A stretch of 35,379 bases of DNA from Thermoguttaceae bacterium (GCA_017550965.1 JAFZNK010000220.1:1-35379), one strand, 5' to 3'. Positions 8,362 to 16,898 are shown, counted from the stretch's first letter. Notes: generated from the sequence alone by a model not told the origin. Translations and numbers: made by a program.

Positions 8362-10239
8362 ATGTCAGAGCCTTATTTCTTCGATTTGGAACTGAGACGT
8401 TCCATTGAAAGTTTATTGCTTCCCGATATCCGCACCCCCGGTCAGTATATTGGCGGAGAAGTCGGCCAAATTGTCAAACCGTCTGAATCGGTCGACGCGA
8501 GAATGTGCTTTTGCTTTCCGGACGTTTACTCGATCGGAATGTCCAATATAGCGCTGGCGGTTCTTTACGACGTCGTCAATTCCAGAAGCAATTTGTCTTG
8601 CGAACGCGCGTTTTGTCCCAGCCCTGACTTTGAGGAAGTTCTTCGATCTCACCAGCTTCCCCTATACTCTTTAGAAACGTTCACTCCTCTGAAGGCTTTC
8701 GATCTGGTCTCCTTCACGCTCCAATACGAACTGTGTTATACGAGCGTTTTAACAATGCTGGATCTGGGACAAATCCCTATTCATCGCGTTGATCGCGGAG
8801 TTAACGAACCGTTGGTCGTCGCCGGCGGCCCCGCTTCGTGCAACCCCGAACCGCTTTCGGACTTCATCGACGTATATCTGTTAGGAGACGGCGAAGAATC
8901 TCTTCCCTCTCTCCTTGAATTTTGGAGCGAATTGCGCCAACGCGCGGGATTCAAACGCGTTCATGCGTCTAAAAAAGGATATTTCGAACGGCCGACCCTG
9001 AACGCGGAAGAATCGCGAGCGATCAGACGTGAAGCGCTCCTTGAAATCGCGAAGAAATTCACCTGCGCCTACGTTCCGGAATTTTATACGTCGGAAATTA
9101 ACGCGCAGGGTCGCGCCATGCGTCCGCGACCGTCTTGCGACGACGTTCCGGAATACATTAAGTCGGCAATTATTCCTGATTTAAACGCCTTCCCGCCTCC
9201 AAGACGTCCTTTGATTCCACTCATTGAAAGCGTACAGGATCGAGTCTCTGTTGAAATCATGCGCGGCTGTCCTCAAAAATGCCGTTTTTGTCAAAGTACG
9301 CAACTGAAACGCCCCATTCGTACTCGTAAAGTCGACTTGATCATAGACACGATTCGCGACGCCTGCGCCAATACGGGAGTCGACGAAGCGACGCTTTTAT
9401 CGCTTTCGTCGAGCGAATACCCCAAATTTGAGGAAGCGTTGCAGAAAATTCAGGAGGCTCTCTGTCCAAGAGGAATAACGCTATCGGTGCCAAGTCTTCG
9501 CGTCAATCATCAGCTAAGTTCCGTCGTTCAGGGATTGACGACCGAACGTTCGTCTAGTCTGACCGTCGCGCCCGAGGCCGCAAGAGACGAAATGCGTCGT
9601 CGCGTTGCGAAACGCGTTACCAACGAAGATCTTTACAACGGTTGCAAGGCGGCTTTTGAACACGGTTTTTCCAGAATCAAAATGTACTTCATGTGCGGTT
9701 TTCCGCATGAGACTCCCGAAGATCTCGTTGGAATCGTCGAGCTGGCCAATCAGATGTGTCGTCTTGGAAAAGAAACGCGAAACAAATGGCCGCAAGTCGT
9801 CGCGAACGTCTCCAATTTTGTTCCCAAGCCGCACACGCCGTTGCAATGGGAAGGAATGCAAACCCGCGAATATTTCACCGAAGCGCATCGTCTTTTGAGA
9901 CAAACTCGTCGGGAACGTTCGGTCGACGTTAAGTATCACGACTTGAACATAAGTTTGCTTGAAGGTTTGCTGACTCGCGGAGATCGGCGAATTGGCAAAG
10001 TGATAGAAACTGCGTGGCGCCTTGGCGCCCGACTTGATCCCTGGCATGAACACTTCAAGCCGGAGATTTGGCAAGAAGCGATCGCGCAACGAGGAATCAA
10101 CGTCGATTTGATCGCTCACACCCCTTATCCAATCGACGCAGAACTTCCCTGGGATCACATTCTTCTTTTCAACAGTAAAGAAAGGTTACTGGAAGAATAT
10201 GATCTTAGCCAACAGTGCAAATTGACAAAACTAGGCTAA
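8362..10239 (+). CDS. B12-binding-type radical SAM protein (TIGR03960-like)
   Basis: This 625-residue protein has the layout of the TIGR03960 family. The N-terminal half resembles a B12-binding-type Rossmann region (FPDVYSIGMSNIALAVLYD; VVAGGPASCNPEPLSDFID). A radical SAM core follows, with the cluster motif C303-x3-C307-x2-C310 (RGCPQKCRFCQ) that binds a 4Fe-4S cluster to cleave S-adenosylmethionine. The family's substrate is unknown. In many bacteria a DUF2344 protein is fused or adjacent; here the frame ends at 625 residues and the next gene is a phosphoesterase, so that partner is not seen. No clear Shine-Dalgarno site precedes the ATG. Confidence 0.88.
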   Translation: MSEPYFFDLELRRSIESLLLPDIRTPGQYIGGEVGQIVKPSESVDARMCFCFPDVYSIGMSNIALAVLYDVVNSRSNLSCERAFCPSPDFEEVLRSHQLPLYSLETFTPLKAFDLVSFTLQYELCYTSVLTMLDLGQIPIHRVDRGVNEPLVVAGGPASCNPEPLSDFIDVYLLGDGEESLPSLLEFWSELRQRAGFKRVHASKKGYFERPTLNAEESRAIRREALLEIAKKFTCAYVPEFYTSEINAQGRAMRPRPSCDDVPEYIKSAIIPDLNAFPPPRRPLIPLIESVQDRVSVEIMRGCPQKCRFCQSTQLKRPIRTRKVDLIIDTIRDACANTGVDEATLLSLSSSEYPKFEEALQKIQEALCPRGITLSVPSLRVNHQLSSVVQGLTTERSSSLTVAPEAARDEMRRRVAKRVTNEDLYNGCKAAFEHGFSRIKMYFMCGFPHETPEDLVGIVELANQMCRLGKETRNKWPQVVANVSNFVPKPHTPLQWEGMQTREYFTEAHRLLRQTRRERSVDVKYHDLNISLLEGLLTRGDRRIGKVIETAWRLGARLDPWHEHFKPEIWQEAIAQRGINVDLIAHTPYPIDAELPWDHILLFNSKERLLEEYDLSQQCKLTKLG

Positions 10240-10263
10240 CGACGACGTTTTTTTATTCCATTC

Positions 10264-10292
10264 TTGCTAAAGGAACGACGACCTTATACAAT
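10264..10292 (+). promoter_or_regulatory. Probable promoter of the metallophosphoesterase gene
   Basis: TTGCTA (10264-10269) and TACAAT (10287-10292) are 17 nt apart. The predicted leader is about 140 nt. Confidence 0.5.
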
Positions 10293-10437
10293 TGACGGCG
10301 TCCGCGACTCCGGCAACTGTCGGAATCGTTGGGACGGACAATCCCCCTCGGCGTTGAAAAACTCCGTTTTTACGCGACTCATCCTATTGGAACTTAAGTC
10401 GTTTTTGACTCAATCTTACGAAATCAAGGACTTTACA

Positions 10438-11457
10438 ATGACTAAATACAACGACGCGAGACGTCGGTTTTTGCAAGCGTCCATTGCGGCGGGAACAGCG
10501 GCTCTTCTTCCTTCCGGCAATCTCCTAAAGGCCGCTGAAACGTCGGCAGACAAGTCTTTTCCGGAAACGACGTTCTCTTTAGACGGGCGCAAAATAAGAA
10601 TCTACACGAAATCTATTTCGGAACCAGTCCGAATCATGCACGTTTCCGACACGCATCTCTATCTTGACGACGAACGCGGGGATAAATACCGAGAATACTC
10701 CGATCGTATGTCCAAAGCGTATAACTCGACGCGCAATTATAAAAACGGAGCCGAAACAAATCCGATGGAAATGGTCGATCAGATTGTCGAAGAGGCCGGC
10801 GCGCAAGACCTTGACGCAATTGCGATGACGGGCGACATTGTCAGTTTTCCCTCCGCCGCCGGAGTCGACTTCATCCTCGAGCGTTTTGGCAAGTTGTCGG
10901 TTCCTCGCTACTATATCTCCGGCAACCACGATTGGCATTTTGAAGGCATGGCGGGAACCGAGCGAGAACTGCGCGACGAATGGATTGAAAAACGACTTAA
11001 GCCTCTCTATCCGTCCGGCGCCAATCCTCTTTGCTACTCGGTTAAAGTTAAGGGCGTCAAATTGCTTTTCATCGATGACTCGATCTACGAAATGCTGCCT
11101 GAACAGCTTGAGTTCGTCAAAAAAGAGCTGGCGACGATGGAACCGACGGCGGCGTTCATGCACATCCCGCTCTACGCGCCCGGTCGATCGGTCGCTTTTG
11201 GGGTCGGCAATCCTAACTGGAACGCGTCTACGGACGGCAACTATAAAATCGAACGAAGACCACGATGGCCGGAAAAAGGTCATACGGAAACGACGTACGC
11301 GTTTCGCGACGCGCTCTTGAACGCGCCAAACCTTATTGGCGTGTTCCAGGGACATATTCATCGACAATCGCTCGATATCTGCGAAGGCAAACCGTTGCAT
11401 GTGACGCCTTCGGCCTCCGACGGTTCGACGACGTCGATTGAAATCCTTCCCATGTAA
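10438..11457 (+). CDS. Tat-exported calcineurin-like metallophosphoesterase
   Basis: The protein has 339 residues from ATG 10438, which has AAGGA 7 nt upstream. The longer frame from TTG 10264 is rejected because it would bury the signal sequence. The N-terminus has a twin-arginine motif (RRRFLQASIAAG) and a hydrophobic stretch, so export by Tat is likely. All metallophosphoesterase motifs are present: D71-x-H73, G132-D133, G162-N-H-D165, H242 and G305-H-I-H308, which bind a two-metal centre. The family hydrolyses phosphomono- or diesters; the substrate here is unknown. It follows the radical SAM gene by 198 bp and probably uses its own promoter. Confidence 0.9.
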   Translation: MTKYNDARRRFLQASIAAGTAALLPSGNLLKAAETSADKSFPETTFSLDGRKIRIYTKSISEPVRIMHVSDTHLYLDDERGDKYREYSDRMSKAYNSTRNYKNGAETNPMEMVDQIVEEAGAQDLDAIAMTGDIVSFPSAAGVDFILERFGKLSVPRYYISGNHDWHFEGMAGTERELRDEWIEKRLKPLYPSGANPLCYSVKVKGVKLLFIDDSIYEMLPEQLEFVKKELATMEPTAAFMHIPLYAPGRSVAFGVGNPNWNASTDGNYKIERRPRWPEKGHTETTYAFRDALLNAPNLIGVFQGHIHRQSLDICEGKPLHVTPSASDGSTTSIEILPM

Positions 11458-11911
11458 AGTTTTCATACGGAGAAGAAACAAAGATAACGATTGTAACGAT
11501 TTTAACGAGCAAAACACACCGTAGACTGGAAATGTTCGAAATATAGGCTATATTTCAGAACTAATACTGGAAAAAGTCGCGTTTTGACGTTAGAATAGGT
11601 CTGAACGTCGTTGTAGGGTTACGTTCGGCGTAGAGTTTTTTAAAGCGCGTCAAAATCGTTACATTCGTTTTTTCAGACGGCGTTTTTCGGAATTCGTGCC
11701 GTTTTTGGCGTAAAACTTCCCTGTGAGACGTTAAGTAAGACTATACTAGGAAAACGCGTGCGATTAGCGTCTTCTCGTGGGACGCGCCCCGCATGCGTCG
11801 GCAGATTGGTAGATTATTGCAAATCGTTTGCGTCAAGATAAGCCAAAGCGTTAGAACCTTGATTCCTTCGGTCATACGAGTGGTTCTTTCGATTAAAGGA
11901 GACGTTCCCTT
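11458..11911. other. Long intergenic region with an inverted repeat
   Basis: No gene is supported. GTTC-GAAATATA and TATATTTC-a-GAAC form a near-perfect inverted repeat at 11534-11561 (12 bp with one bulge, 3-4 nt loop). It has no following T run, so it looks more like an operator or RNA hairpin than a terminator. Candidate promoter elements follow: TGGAAA-N17-TAGAAT at 11568-11596 and an isolated TATACT at 11742-11747. Confidence 0.5.
11568..11596 (+). promoter_or_regulatory. Possible promoter of the coiled-coil gene
   Basis: TGGAAA (11568-11573) and TAGAAT (11591-11596) with a 17-nt spacer, directly after the inverted repeat at 11534-11561. The leader would be about 310 nt; TATACT at 11742 is an alternative -10 with a poor -35. 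Confidence 0.35.
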
Positions 11912-12751
11912 ATGAACTTGGTAGGTAAAATTTTTGTAGGTATTATTGCGTTGATGAGCGTCGTTTGCCTTACGCTCAGCGTTGTTTCGTACGCGGCGCA
12001 CCCTAATTATAAGGATAAGAACGTCGCCCTTAACGAACAACTCAATAAAGCCAAAGACGAAGCGCAAAAACTAACCTCGCAAAAAGCGGAACTGGCGAAG
12101 AAAATTGAAGACGAAAAACAAACCTACGTCAACATGATCGCCGCCTTGCGCACGAAGACCGACGCCCTTCAAGCCGAAAACGATTCGTTGAAGGCCGATC
12201 TTGACAAGCTCAACGAAGATCTCGCCGATCGTACCGACGCCGTTTTCGCCAACACAAAGTATGTTACCGATATCCACCAACAGTTGGAAAACGCGTCCGA
12301 CGAATTGAAAAAAGCGCAAGAGCTTCGCGCCAATTACCTTCGCGACCTCGCGAAAACGATGGAAAAACTCCATGAACTTTCCGCCGTCTACGGCGACCTT
12401 CAGGATCAAAATACCGAACTCGTAAAATCGTACGACGACGCGCTTACCGTTCTCAATCAAAACGGTCTCTCCGCCGACGCGAATCAATACGGCGACCTTC
12501 CCCAGTACCCGGTTCAGGGCGCAGTTGAAACCGTTGAAGAGGGCGCCGACGGTCTCTTGATGGTGTCGATTGGGTCGGACGACGGTCTGAGCGAACACAA
12601 TAAGTTGGACGTCAAACGCGGCGATTCTTATCTCGGAAAGATCGAAGTCATTACGCTCGAACCTAATCGCGCCGTTTGCAAGGTTCTACCTGAGTATCGA
12701 CAAGGCGTGATTCAAGAGGGCGACGTCGTTTACTCTACCAGGCTCAACTGA
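11912..12751 (+). CDS. Membrane-anchored coiled-coil protein with C-terminal beta domain
   Basis: This 279-residue protein has no family I can name with certainty. Residues 5-28 form an N-terminal membrane anchor. Residues about 33-185 are a long charged coiled coil. Residues about 200-279 look like a small beta domain (SIGSDDGLSEHNKLDVKRG, then GKIEV, AVCKVLPEY and IQEGDVV), a pattern seen in C-terminal domains such as FlgT_C or the beta domains of MreC-like proteins. The bulk should lie on the far side of the membrane. AAGGAG stands 10 nt before the ATG. The next gene starts 61 bp downstream and shares the terminator at 13166-13196. A structural role at the cell envelope is inference. Confidence 0.85.
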   Translation: MNLVGKIFVGIIALMSVVCLTLSVVSYAAHPNYKDKNVALNEQLNKAKDEAQKLTSQKAELAKKIEDEKQTYVNMIAALRTKTDALQAENDSLKADLDKLNEDLADRTDAVFANTKYVTDIHQQLENASDELKKAQELRANYLRDLAKTMEKLHELSAVYGDLQDQNTELVKSYDDALTVLNQNGLSADANQYGDLPQYPVQGAVETVEEGADGLLMVSIGSDDGLSEHNKLDVKRGDSYLGKIEVITLEPNRAVCKVLPEYRQGVIQEGDVVYSTRLN

Positions 12752-12812
12752 GCGACGTCTATTTTTAGCGGCGTCCCAAAACTTACATTAGTTTTTACAA
12801 CAGGAGAGCGCA

Positions 12813-13139
12813 ATGGCTGAACGTAAAGCCAAAGCTGAAAAAGTCAAGAAGGAAAAAGCTCCGAAAGTCAAGAAGGAGAAGGCTCCGAAGGCTCCAAAAC
12901 CGAAGAAGGAAAAAAAGGGCAAGAAGACCGATTTCGCGTCTGATTCTTCCTTAACTGCGGAAGACGGATTTGGGTCTCAGCCTATTGCAAAGAAAAGCAA
13001 AGGCAAAGGTAAGTCCAAAGCTAAGGCTCCGCGTGTTAAAGCTCAAAAAGACGTTTACACCTTGGTTTTGTTGTTGAGTTTCCTTTTCTTTATCGCCGCG
13101 ACCGTTTTCCTTTATTTGGATATGGCGTCCTATAAATAA
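12813..13139 (+). CDS. Lys-rich tail-anchored membrane protein
   Basis: This 108-residue protein has no recognised family. Residues 1-40 and 58-79 are extremely rich in Lys, Ala and Pro, like histone H1 tails. An acidic, Ser-rich patch (40-57) separates them. One membrane helix (about 81-101) lies near the C-terminus, so the polycationic part should stay in the cytoplasm. The unit KVKKEKAP occurs twice in tandem, encoded by near-identical 24-nt repeats at 12840-12863 and 12864-12887. AGGAGA lies 6 nt before the ATG. It is co-oriented with the coiled-coil gene and ends before a strong terminator. Binding to DNA, RNA or acidic phospholipid is plausible but unproven. Confidence 0.85.
   Translation: MAERKAKAEKVKKEKAPKVKKEKAPKAPKPKKEKKGKKTDFASDSSLTAEDGFGSQPIAKKSKGKGKSKAKAPRVKAQKDVYTLVLLLSFLFFIAATVFLYLDMASYK
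12840..12887 (+). repeat. Tandem 24-nt coding repeat
   Basis: Two adjacent copies of a 24-nt unit encode KVKKEKAP twice and differ only at two third-codon positions. It lies inside the Lys-rich tail gene and probably arose by slippage or duplication. Confidence 0.8.
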
Positions 13140-13165
13140 ACTCTTGGTTATGCGATAGTTGTATT

Positions 13166-13196
13166 GAGCCGTAGCGTTTTGGTTACGGCTCTTTTT
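13166..13196 (+). terminator. Terminator of the coiled-coil/Lys-rich unit
   Basis: Perfect 8-bp stem GAGCCGTA / TACGGCTC with a 10-nt loop, followed by ctttttgtttt. Confidence 0.9.
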
Positions 13197-13268
13197 GTTT
13201 TAATAGCCGACTCAATCGCACGGAGTTCAAAACAGTTTCGACGGTCGTTCAGAAACCGGGATTCCTTC

Positions 13269-13284
13269 TTTCATAATTATGAAA
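13269..13284. promoter_or_regulatory. Perfect 16-bp palindrome, candidate operator
   Basis: TTTCATAATTATGAAA reads the same on both strands. It lies about 190 bp before the lutC-like start and upstream of a candidate -10 (TACAAT at 13330-13335), a position suited to a dimeric regulator. No regulator gene is adjacent. Confidence 0.4.
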
Positions 13285-13329
13285 AATCTTCGTTTTCATT
13301 GAACCGCTTTTAAAAACAGGAAAAAGTTT

Positions 13330-13367
13330 TACAATACGGAAGGAATAGGGTCTGCGTCACAGCAGAC
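13330..13367 (+). promoter_or_regulatory. Candidate -10 and leader hairpin of the lutC-like gene
   Basis: TACAAT at 13330-13335 has only a weak -35 (TTTTAA, 13308-13313). A 6-bp hairpin GTCTGC-gtcaca-GCAGAC (13350-13367) starts just after the predicted start point. Nothing else is supported in 13197-13476. Confidence 0.3.
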
Positions 13368-13476
13368 TAACTTGCGACGCTCTCGTTTTTGTTGAAGCGC
13401 TTTCATCGCGCTCCTGCCCTCAAGAGAAACAAGTCGGTCGCAATCTTTCTAAAGCTTAATTGATAAGGATTTGTTG

Positions 13477-14175
13477 ATGGATAGCCGCACGTTTATTCTT
13501 GACACGATTAGAAAAGCCCTTTCCGACGTTGACAAAACGAAATTATCAGAACCGGAGACGCCTTTAATTTGGGATCGTCAGGGCGCCTCGAAAGACGAAA
13601 TGGCGGAAGCGTTTAAAAACAACATTAAAGCGGTCGCAGGCGAAGCTGTTATTTGCGCCGACGCCAAAACTGCGGCGGAAGAAATTTCCAGGCGTCTTAT
13701 TGAGCTTGCGGAAGCTTCTCAAAAGCCCGCCCCTTATCAATTAGGCGTCTATCGTTCGGAGTTGACAGAATTGGTTCTTACCGATCTCGCGACGAACCTT
13801 CCTGACTGGAAGCTGGTATTTGCTCCTGAAAATCCAGACGCTGATCCCAAAGTCTACGAAACGATGACGGCAAGTTTAACGTCGCCGTTTGTCCTTTTGT
13901 CGGACACCGGGTCATGCGCAATTGAAGCGCGTAGCGCTTTTGAGCGCTTTTTGTGCTATCTTTCCCCCGCGTGTTTTGTCGTCGCCAAAGCAAGTCAGCT
14001 TCGCGAACATTTGCCGGACGCATGGAGCGAAATTGAGGCGATTATGAAAAATCCGACTCAACACGGTGAAATCGCGATAGTTACCGGCCCCAGTAGAACG
14101 GCCGATATTGAGAAAAAGCTTGTGTTGGGCGTTCATGGTCCGCAAAAGTTGCTCGTCTTCATTATTAACGATTAA
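13477..14175 (+). CDS. LutC/YkgG-type LUD domain protein
   Basis: This 232-residue protein belongs to the LUD domain family. The C-terminal signature GEIAIVTGPSRTADIE and KLVLGVHGPQKLLVFI is typical of LutC, a component of the LutABC lactate-oxidising complex, and of YkgG. The start is ATG 13477 with AAGGAT about 6 nt upstream; in-frame TTG codons at 13471 and 13474 are less likely. lutA and lutB are not in the window and the flanking genes are unrelated, so it stands alone here. Its role as a lactate-utilisation protein is therefore uncertain; lone LUD proteins may do something else. Confidence 0.85.
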   Translation: MDSRTFILDTIRKALSDVDKTKLSEPETPLIWDRQGASKDEMAEAFKNNIKAVAGEAVICADAKTAAEEISRRLIELAEASQKPAPYQLGVYRSELTELVLTDLATNLPDWKLVFAPENPDADPKVYETMTASLTSPFVLLSDTGSCAIEARSAFERFLCYLSPACFVVAKASQLREHLPDAWSEIEAIMKNPTQHGEIAIVTGPSRTADIEKKLVLGVHGPQKLLVFIIND

Positions 14176-14309
14176 CTTTTCAAGTTCGAACTGGACAGAA
14201 GCTGTTTCGGAAACTGTTGGAACATCGTTGTTTTCGCGAGTTTTTCGTCGTTTCTTTAGTTTTAACCAAGTTCGTTAACCAGTGATTTAACGCCTATCAA
14301 TAGTAACAA

Positions 14310-14975
14310 ATGTTATCGTCAGACGTCGTCATAGAAAGATTTGTCCTTTCAGATTTTCAAGAGAACGCCTACGTGATTTCGACGAGTCGTTCCTCAGACT
14401 GCGTGATCGTCGACCCAGGGATGGAACCAGAGGTTCTAATAAGATCTATCCGGGAAAAACAGTTAACCCCGCAAGCGATTCTGATCACTCACGGTCATTG
14501 GGATCATATTGGAGGAGTTTCCCAAATTAAGGCTCAATGGCCTGACACGCAGGTTATTATTGGTAAAAACGAACGCGACAAGCTTACCGATCCTTTTGGA
14601 AACCTTTCCGCTCATTTTGGTTTTTCAGCGACGACTTGCGATTCGGATAGGGAACTTCAAGACGGCGAAGAATTTTGCGTCGCCGGCGTTTCGTTCAAGG
14701 CGCTGGAGGTTCCCGGTCATTCTCGCGGTCATCTCGTTTACATATTGGAAACAGACGATCGTCCTTTAGTTTTTTGCGGAGATCTTATCTTCGCGGGCGG
14801 AGTCGGAAGGACAGACTTTGCCGACGGAGATATGAAATCGTTGTTAACGTCAATCTTTGAAAAGATTTTTACATTGCCAGACGACGCGCGTCTCCTTCCA
14901 GGACACGGACCGGCGACAACGGTTATTTCAGAAAAAAAACATAATCCCTATTTGAACAGTTTCTCGGAGAATTAG
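14310..14975 (+). CDS. MBL-fold hydrolase, glyoxalase II-like
   Basis: This 221-residue metallo-beta-lactamase-fold protein has complete metal ligands: H61-x-H63-x-D65-H66 (THGHWDH), H137 (PGHSRGH), D158 (GDLIFAGGVGR) and H199 (PGHGPATT). Length and the GDLIFAGGVGRTDF stretch match the short GloB/YcbL group, which hydrolyses thioesters such as S-lactoylglutathione; the substrate here is not established. It has no glyoxalase II C-terminal substrate domain. No clear ribosome site precedes the ATG. It lies 134 bp after the lutC-like gene in the same direction; I see no terminator between them. Confidence 0.88.
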   Translation: MLSSDVVIERFVLSDFQENAYVISTSRSSDCVIVDPGMEPEVLIRSIREKQLTPQAILITHGHWDHIGGVSQIKAQWPDTQVIIGKNERDKLTDPFGNLSAHFGFSATTCDSDRELQDGEEFCVAGVSFKALEVPGHSRGHLVYILETDDRPLVFCGDLIFAGGVGRTDFADGDMKSLLTSIFEKIFTLPDDARLLPGHGPATTVISEKKHNPYLNSFSEN

Positions 14976-15101
14976 TTCGTTTTCTAACGATCGACGTTTT
15001 CCAATTTATTACGCAATTTTATAAAACGCTTTTCCTCTTTTAAACAATCTGCGAACGCTTGACGTATGCGCGACGTCAATCCAATTGTCTCGTTGTTAAG
15101 C

Positions 15102-15107
15102 TATAAT
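15102..15107 (+). promoter_or_regulatory. Possible -10 element of ettA
   Basis: A perfect TATAAT, 36 bp before the ettA ATG, but without a recognisable -35 at the right distance. Confidence 0.35.
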
Positions 15108-15142
15108 CGAAGAATGTTTAATCAGAAAAAACGGAGAGTCTT

Positions 15143-16828
15143 ATGGCGCCGCATTTTATATTTGAAATGAATCGTGTAACCAAACGATTCGGTGAAAAAG
15201 TTATTCTTCAAAATATTAGTCTCTCCTTTTATTATGGGGCCAAAATCGGTATCGTCGGCGAAAATGGGGCTGGAAAATCCACTTTGCTGAAGATTATGGC
15301 GCAAATAGACAAGGAAATTGACGGGGAAGTCAAATTTGTTAAGGGCATGACGGTTAAATACGTCGCGCAAGAACCCGAACTTGATCTCGACGCGACGGTT
15401 CGCGACAATCTTTTAAAAGCAGTCGCGCCAATTCAGGCGAAAATTGATCGATTCAACGAAATTTCCATGGCGTTGGGCGATCCGGACCAAGCGGACAACT
15501 TCGATAAATTAATGGAGGAAATGGGAACACTCCAGGAAGAAATCGATCACGTCGAAGGTTGGGAAATCGATCGAAAAATCGACGTCGCCGCCGACGCATT
15601 GGTTCTACCGCCCGACGAGGCGATTGTTCGTCAACTTTCCGGAGGCGAGAGGCGCCGCGTCGCTCTGTGTCAAGCGTTGTTAGAACAACCTGATCTTCTC
15701 CTGTTGGACGAGCCTACGAATCATCTGGACGCGGAGACTGTCCAATGGCTGGAAAGCGCTTTACGCGACTATCCGGGAACAGTGATCATCGTTACGCACG
15801 ATCGATATTTTCTGGACAATATCACTAAATGGATCCTTGAGATCGACAATACCCGCGGCATTCCCTTTGAGGGGAATTACTCTTCCTGGCTTGCGCAAAA
15901 AGCTGAATTGCTCAGAATTTATGAGAAGCAGGAGTCTCAACGTCAAAAAACGTTGAAAAAAGAATTGGAATGGATTCAAACGGCGCATAAAGGACGTCTC
16001 CAAAAAAACCAGGCGCGCGTCAAATCGTATGAAAAACTCGCCGCCGAGCAAAAATTCGACGACAAAAGCGACGCCATCATTCAAATTGCGCCCGGTCCAA
16101 GACTTGGCGAAAAAGTTCTTGTCGTCGAAGGATTGCGCAAGTCTTACGAACAGGGCGGACAAACGACGACGTTGCTTGACGACGTTTCGTTTACAGTTCC
16201 TCGCGGCGCCGTCGTGGGAGTCGTCGGTCCGAACGGCGTGGGAAAAACGACGCTGTTCCGAATGATCGTCGGCGAAGAACAACCGGACGCCGGGACAATT
16301 GAGCTTGGCGACACGGTGCAGTTAGCGTACGTCGACCAACATCGCGACGCTCTAAACAACGACAATACCGTATTTCAGGAAATTACCGACGGTCGCGATC
16401 ACGTTCAACTTGGAAATATAGAAATGAACAGTCGCGCGTACGTTTCGCGTTTCAATTTTCGAGGAACTCAACAGCAACGCCTTGTGGGAGTTTGTTCCGG
16501 CGGCGAGCGCAACAGAATACATCTTGCCAAGTTGCTCAAACGCGGCGGCAATCTCCTGTTGCTTGACGAACCGACCAACGATCTGGACGTCGCGACCATG
16601 CGCGTCCTCGAACAGGCAATCATTGAATTTCCGGGTTGCGCAATCGTCGTAAGCCACGACCGTTTCTTCCTTGATCGCATCTGTACCCATCTCCTTGTCT
16701 TTGAAGGAAATGGAAAAACGCGTTGGTTTGAGGGAGACTTCTCGTCTTATGAAGAAATGAAACGATCGGAAGATCCCAAATACGGAACGAATCGACGCGC
16801 TAAATATCGAAAAATTCCCAAGATGTAA
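15143..16828 (+). CDS. ettA: ABC-F ATPase, energy-dependent translational throttle EttA
   Basis: EttA binds the ribosomal E site and gates entry into elongation according to ATP/ADP. The protein has 561 residues (E. coli EttA 555) and no membrane segments. The first cassette has Walker A GENGAGKST, signature LSGGERRR and Walker B LLLLDEPTNHLD. The interdomain P-site tRNA interaction motif region lies between (EGNYSSWLAQKAELL and the charged helix KKELEWIQ). The second cassette has GPNGVGKTT, signature CSGGERNR and LLLLDEPTNDLD. The N-terminus (ISLSFYYGAKIGIVGENGAG) and the stretch HDRYFLDNITKWILEID match EttA rather than Uup or YbiT. GGAG precedes the ATG. A strong terminator follows. Confidence 0.96.
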   Translation: MAPHFIFEMNRVTKRFGEKVILQNISLSFYYGAKIGIVGENGAGKSTLLKIMAQIDKEIDGEVKFVKGMTVKYVAQEPELDLDATVRDNLLKAVAPIQAKIDRFNEISMALGDPDQADNFDKLMEEMGTLQEEIDHVEGWEIDRKIDVAADALVLPPDEAIVRQLSGGERRRVALCQALLEQPDLLLLDEPTNHLDAETVQWLESALRDYPGTVIIVTHDRYFLDNITKWILEIDNTRGIPFEGNYSSWLAQKAELLRIYEKQESQRQKTLKKELEWIQTAHKGRLQKNQARVKSYEKLAAEQKFDDKSDAIIQIAPGPRLGEKVLVVEGLRKSYEQGGQTTTLLDDVSFTVPRGAVVGVVGPNGVGKTTLFRMIVGEEQPDAGTIELGDTVQLAYVDQHRDALNNDNTVFQEITDGRDHVQLGNIEMNSRAYVSRFNFRGTQQQRLVGVCSGGERNRIHLAKLLKRGGNLLLLDEPTNDLDVATMRVLEQAIIEFPGCAIVVSHDRFFLDRICTHLLVFEGNGKTRWFEGDFSSYEEMKRSEDPKYGTNRRAKYRKIPKM

Positions 16829-16862
16829 TATAACATCGGTTCAACCGGAGCGACAAGAACAG

Positions 16863-16898
16863 ACAAACGACGCGTCCCAAAAGGAACGCGTCGTTTGT
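16863..16898. terminator. Strong hairpin terminator after ettA
   Basis: A perfect 13-bp stem (ACAAACGACGCGT / ACGCGTCGTTTGT) has a 10-nt interior cccaaaagga and is followed by tatttaac. It may also insulate the facing tRNA gene. Its core is nearly the same as that of the hairpin at 23231-23266. Confidence 0.85.

Noticed and set aside
10264..10437. 58-residue N-terminal extension of the metallophosphoesterase
   Set aside because: It would place the Tat signal internally; the TTG also coincides with the candidate -35 element.
10579..11517. 312-codon minus-strand frame opposite the metallophosphoesterase
   Set aside because: The plus-strand gene has all catalytic motifs; this is its shadow.
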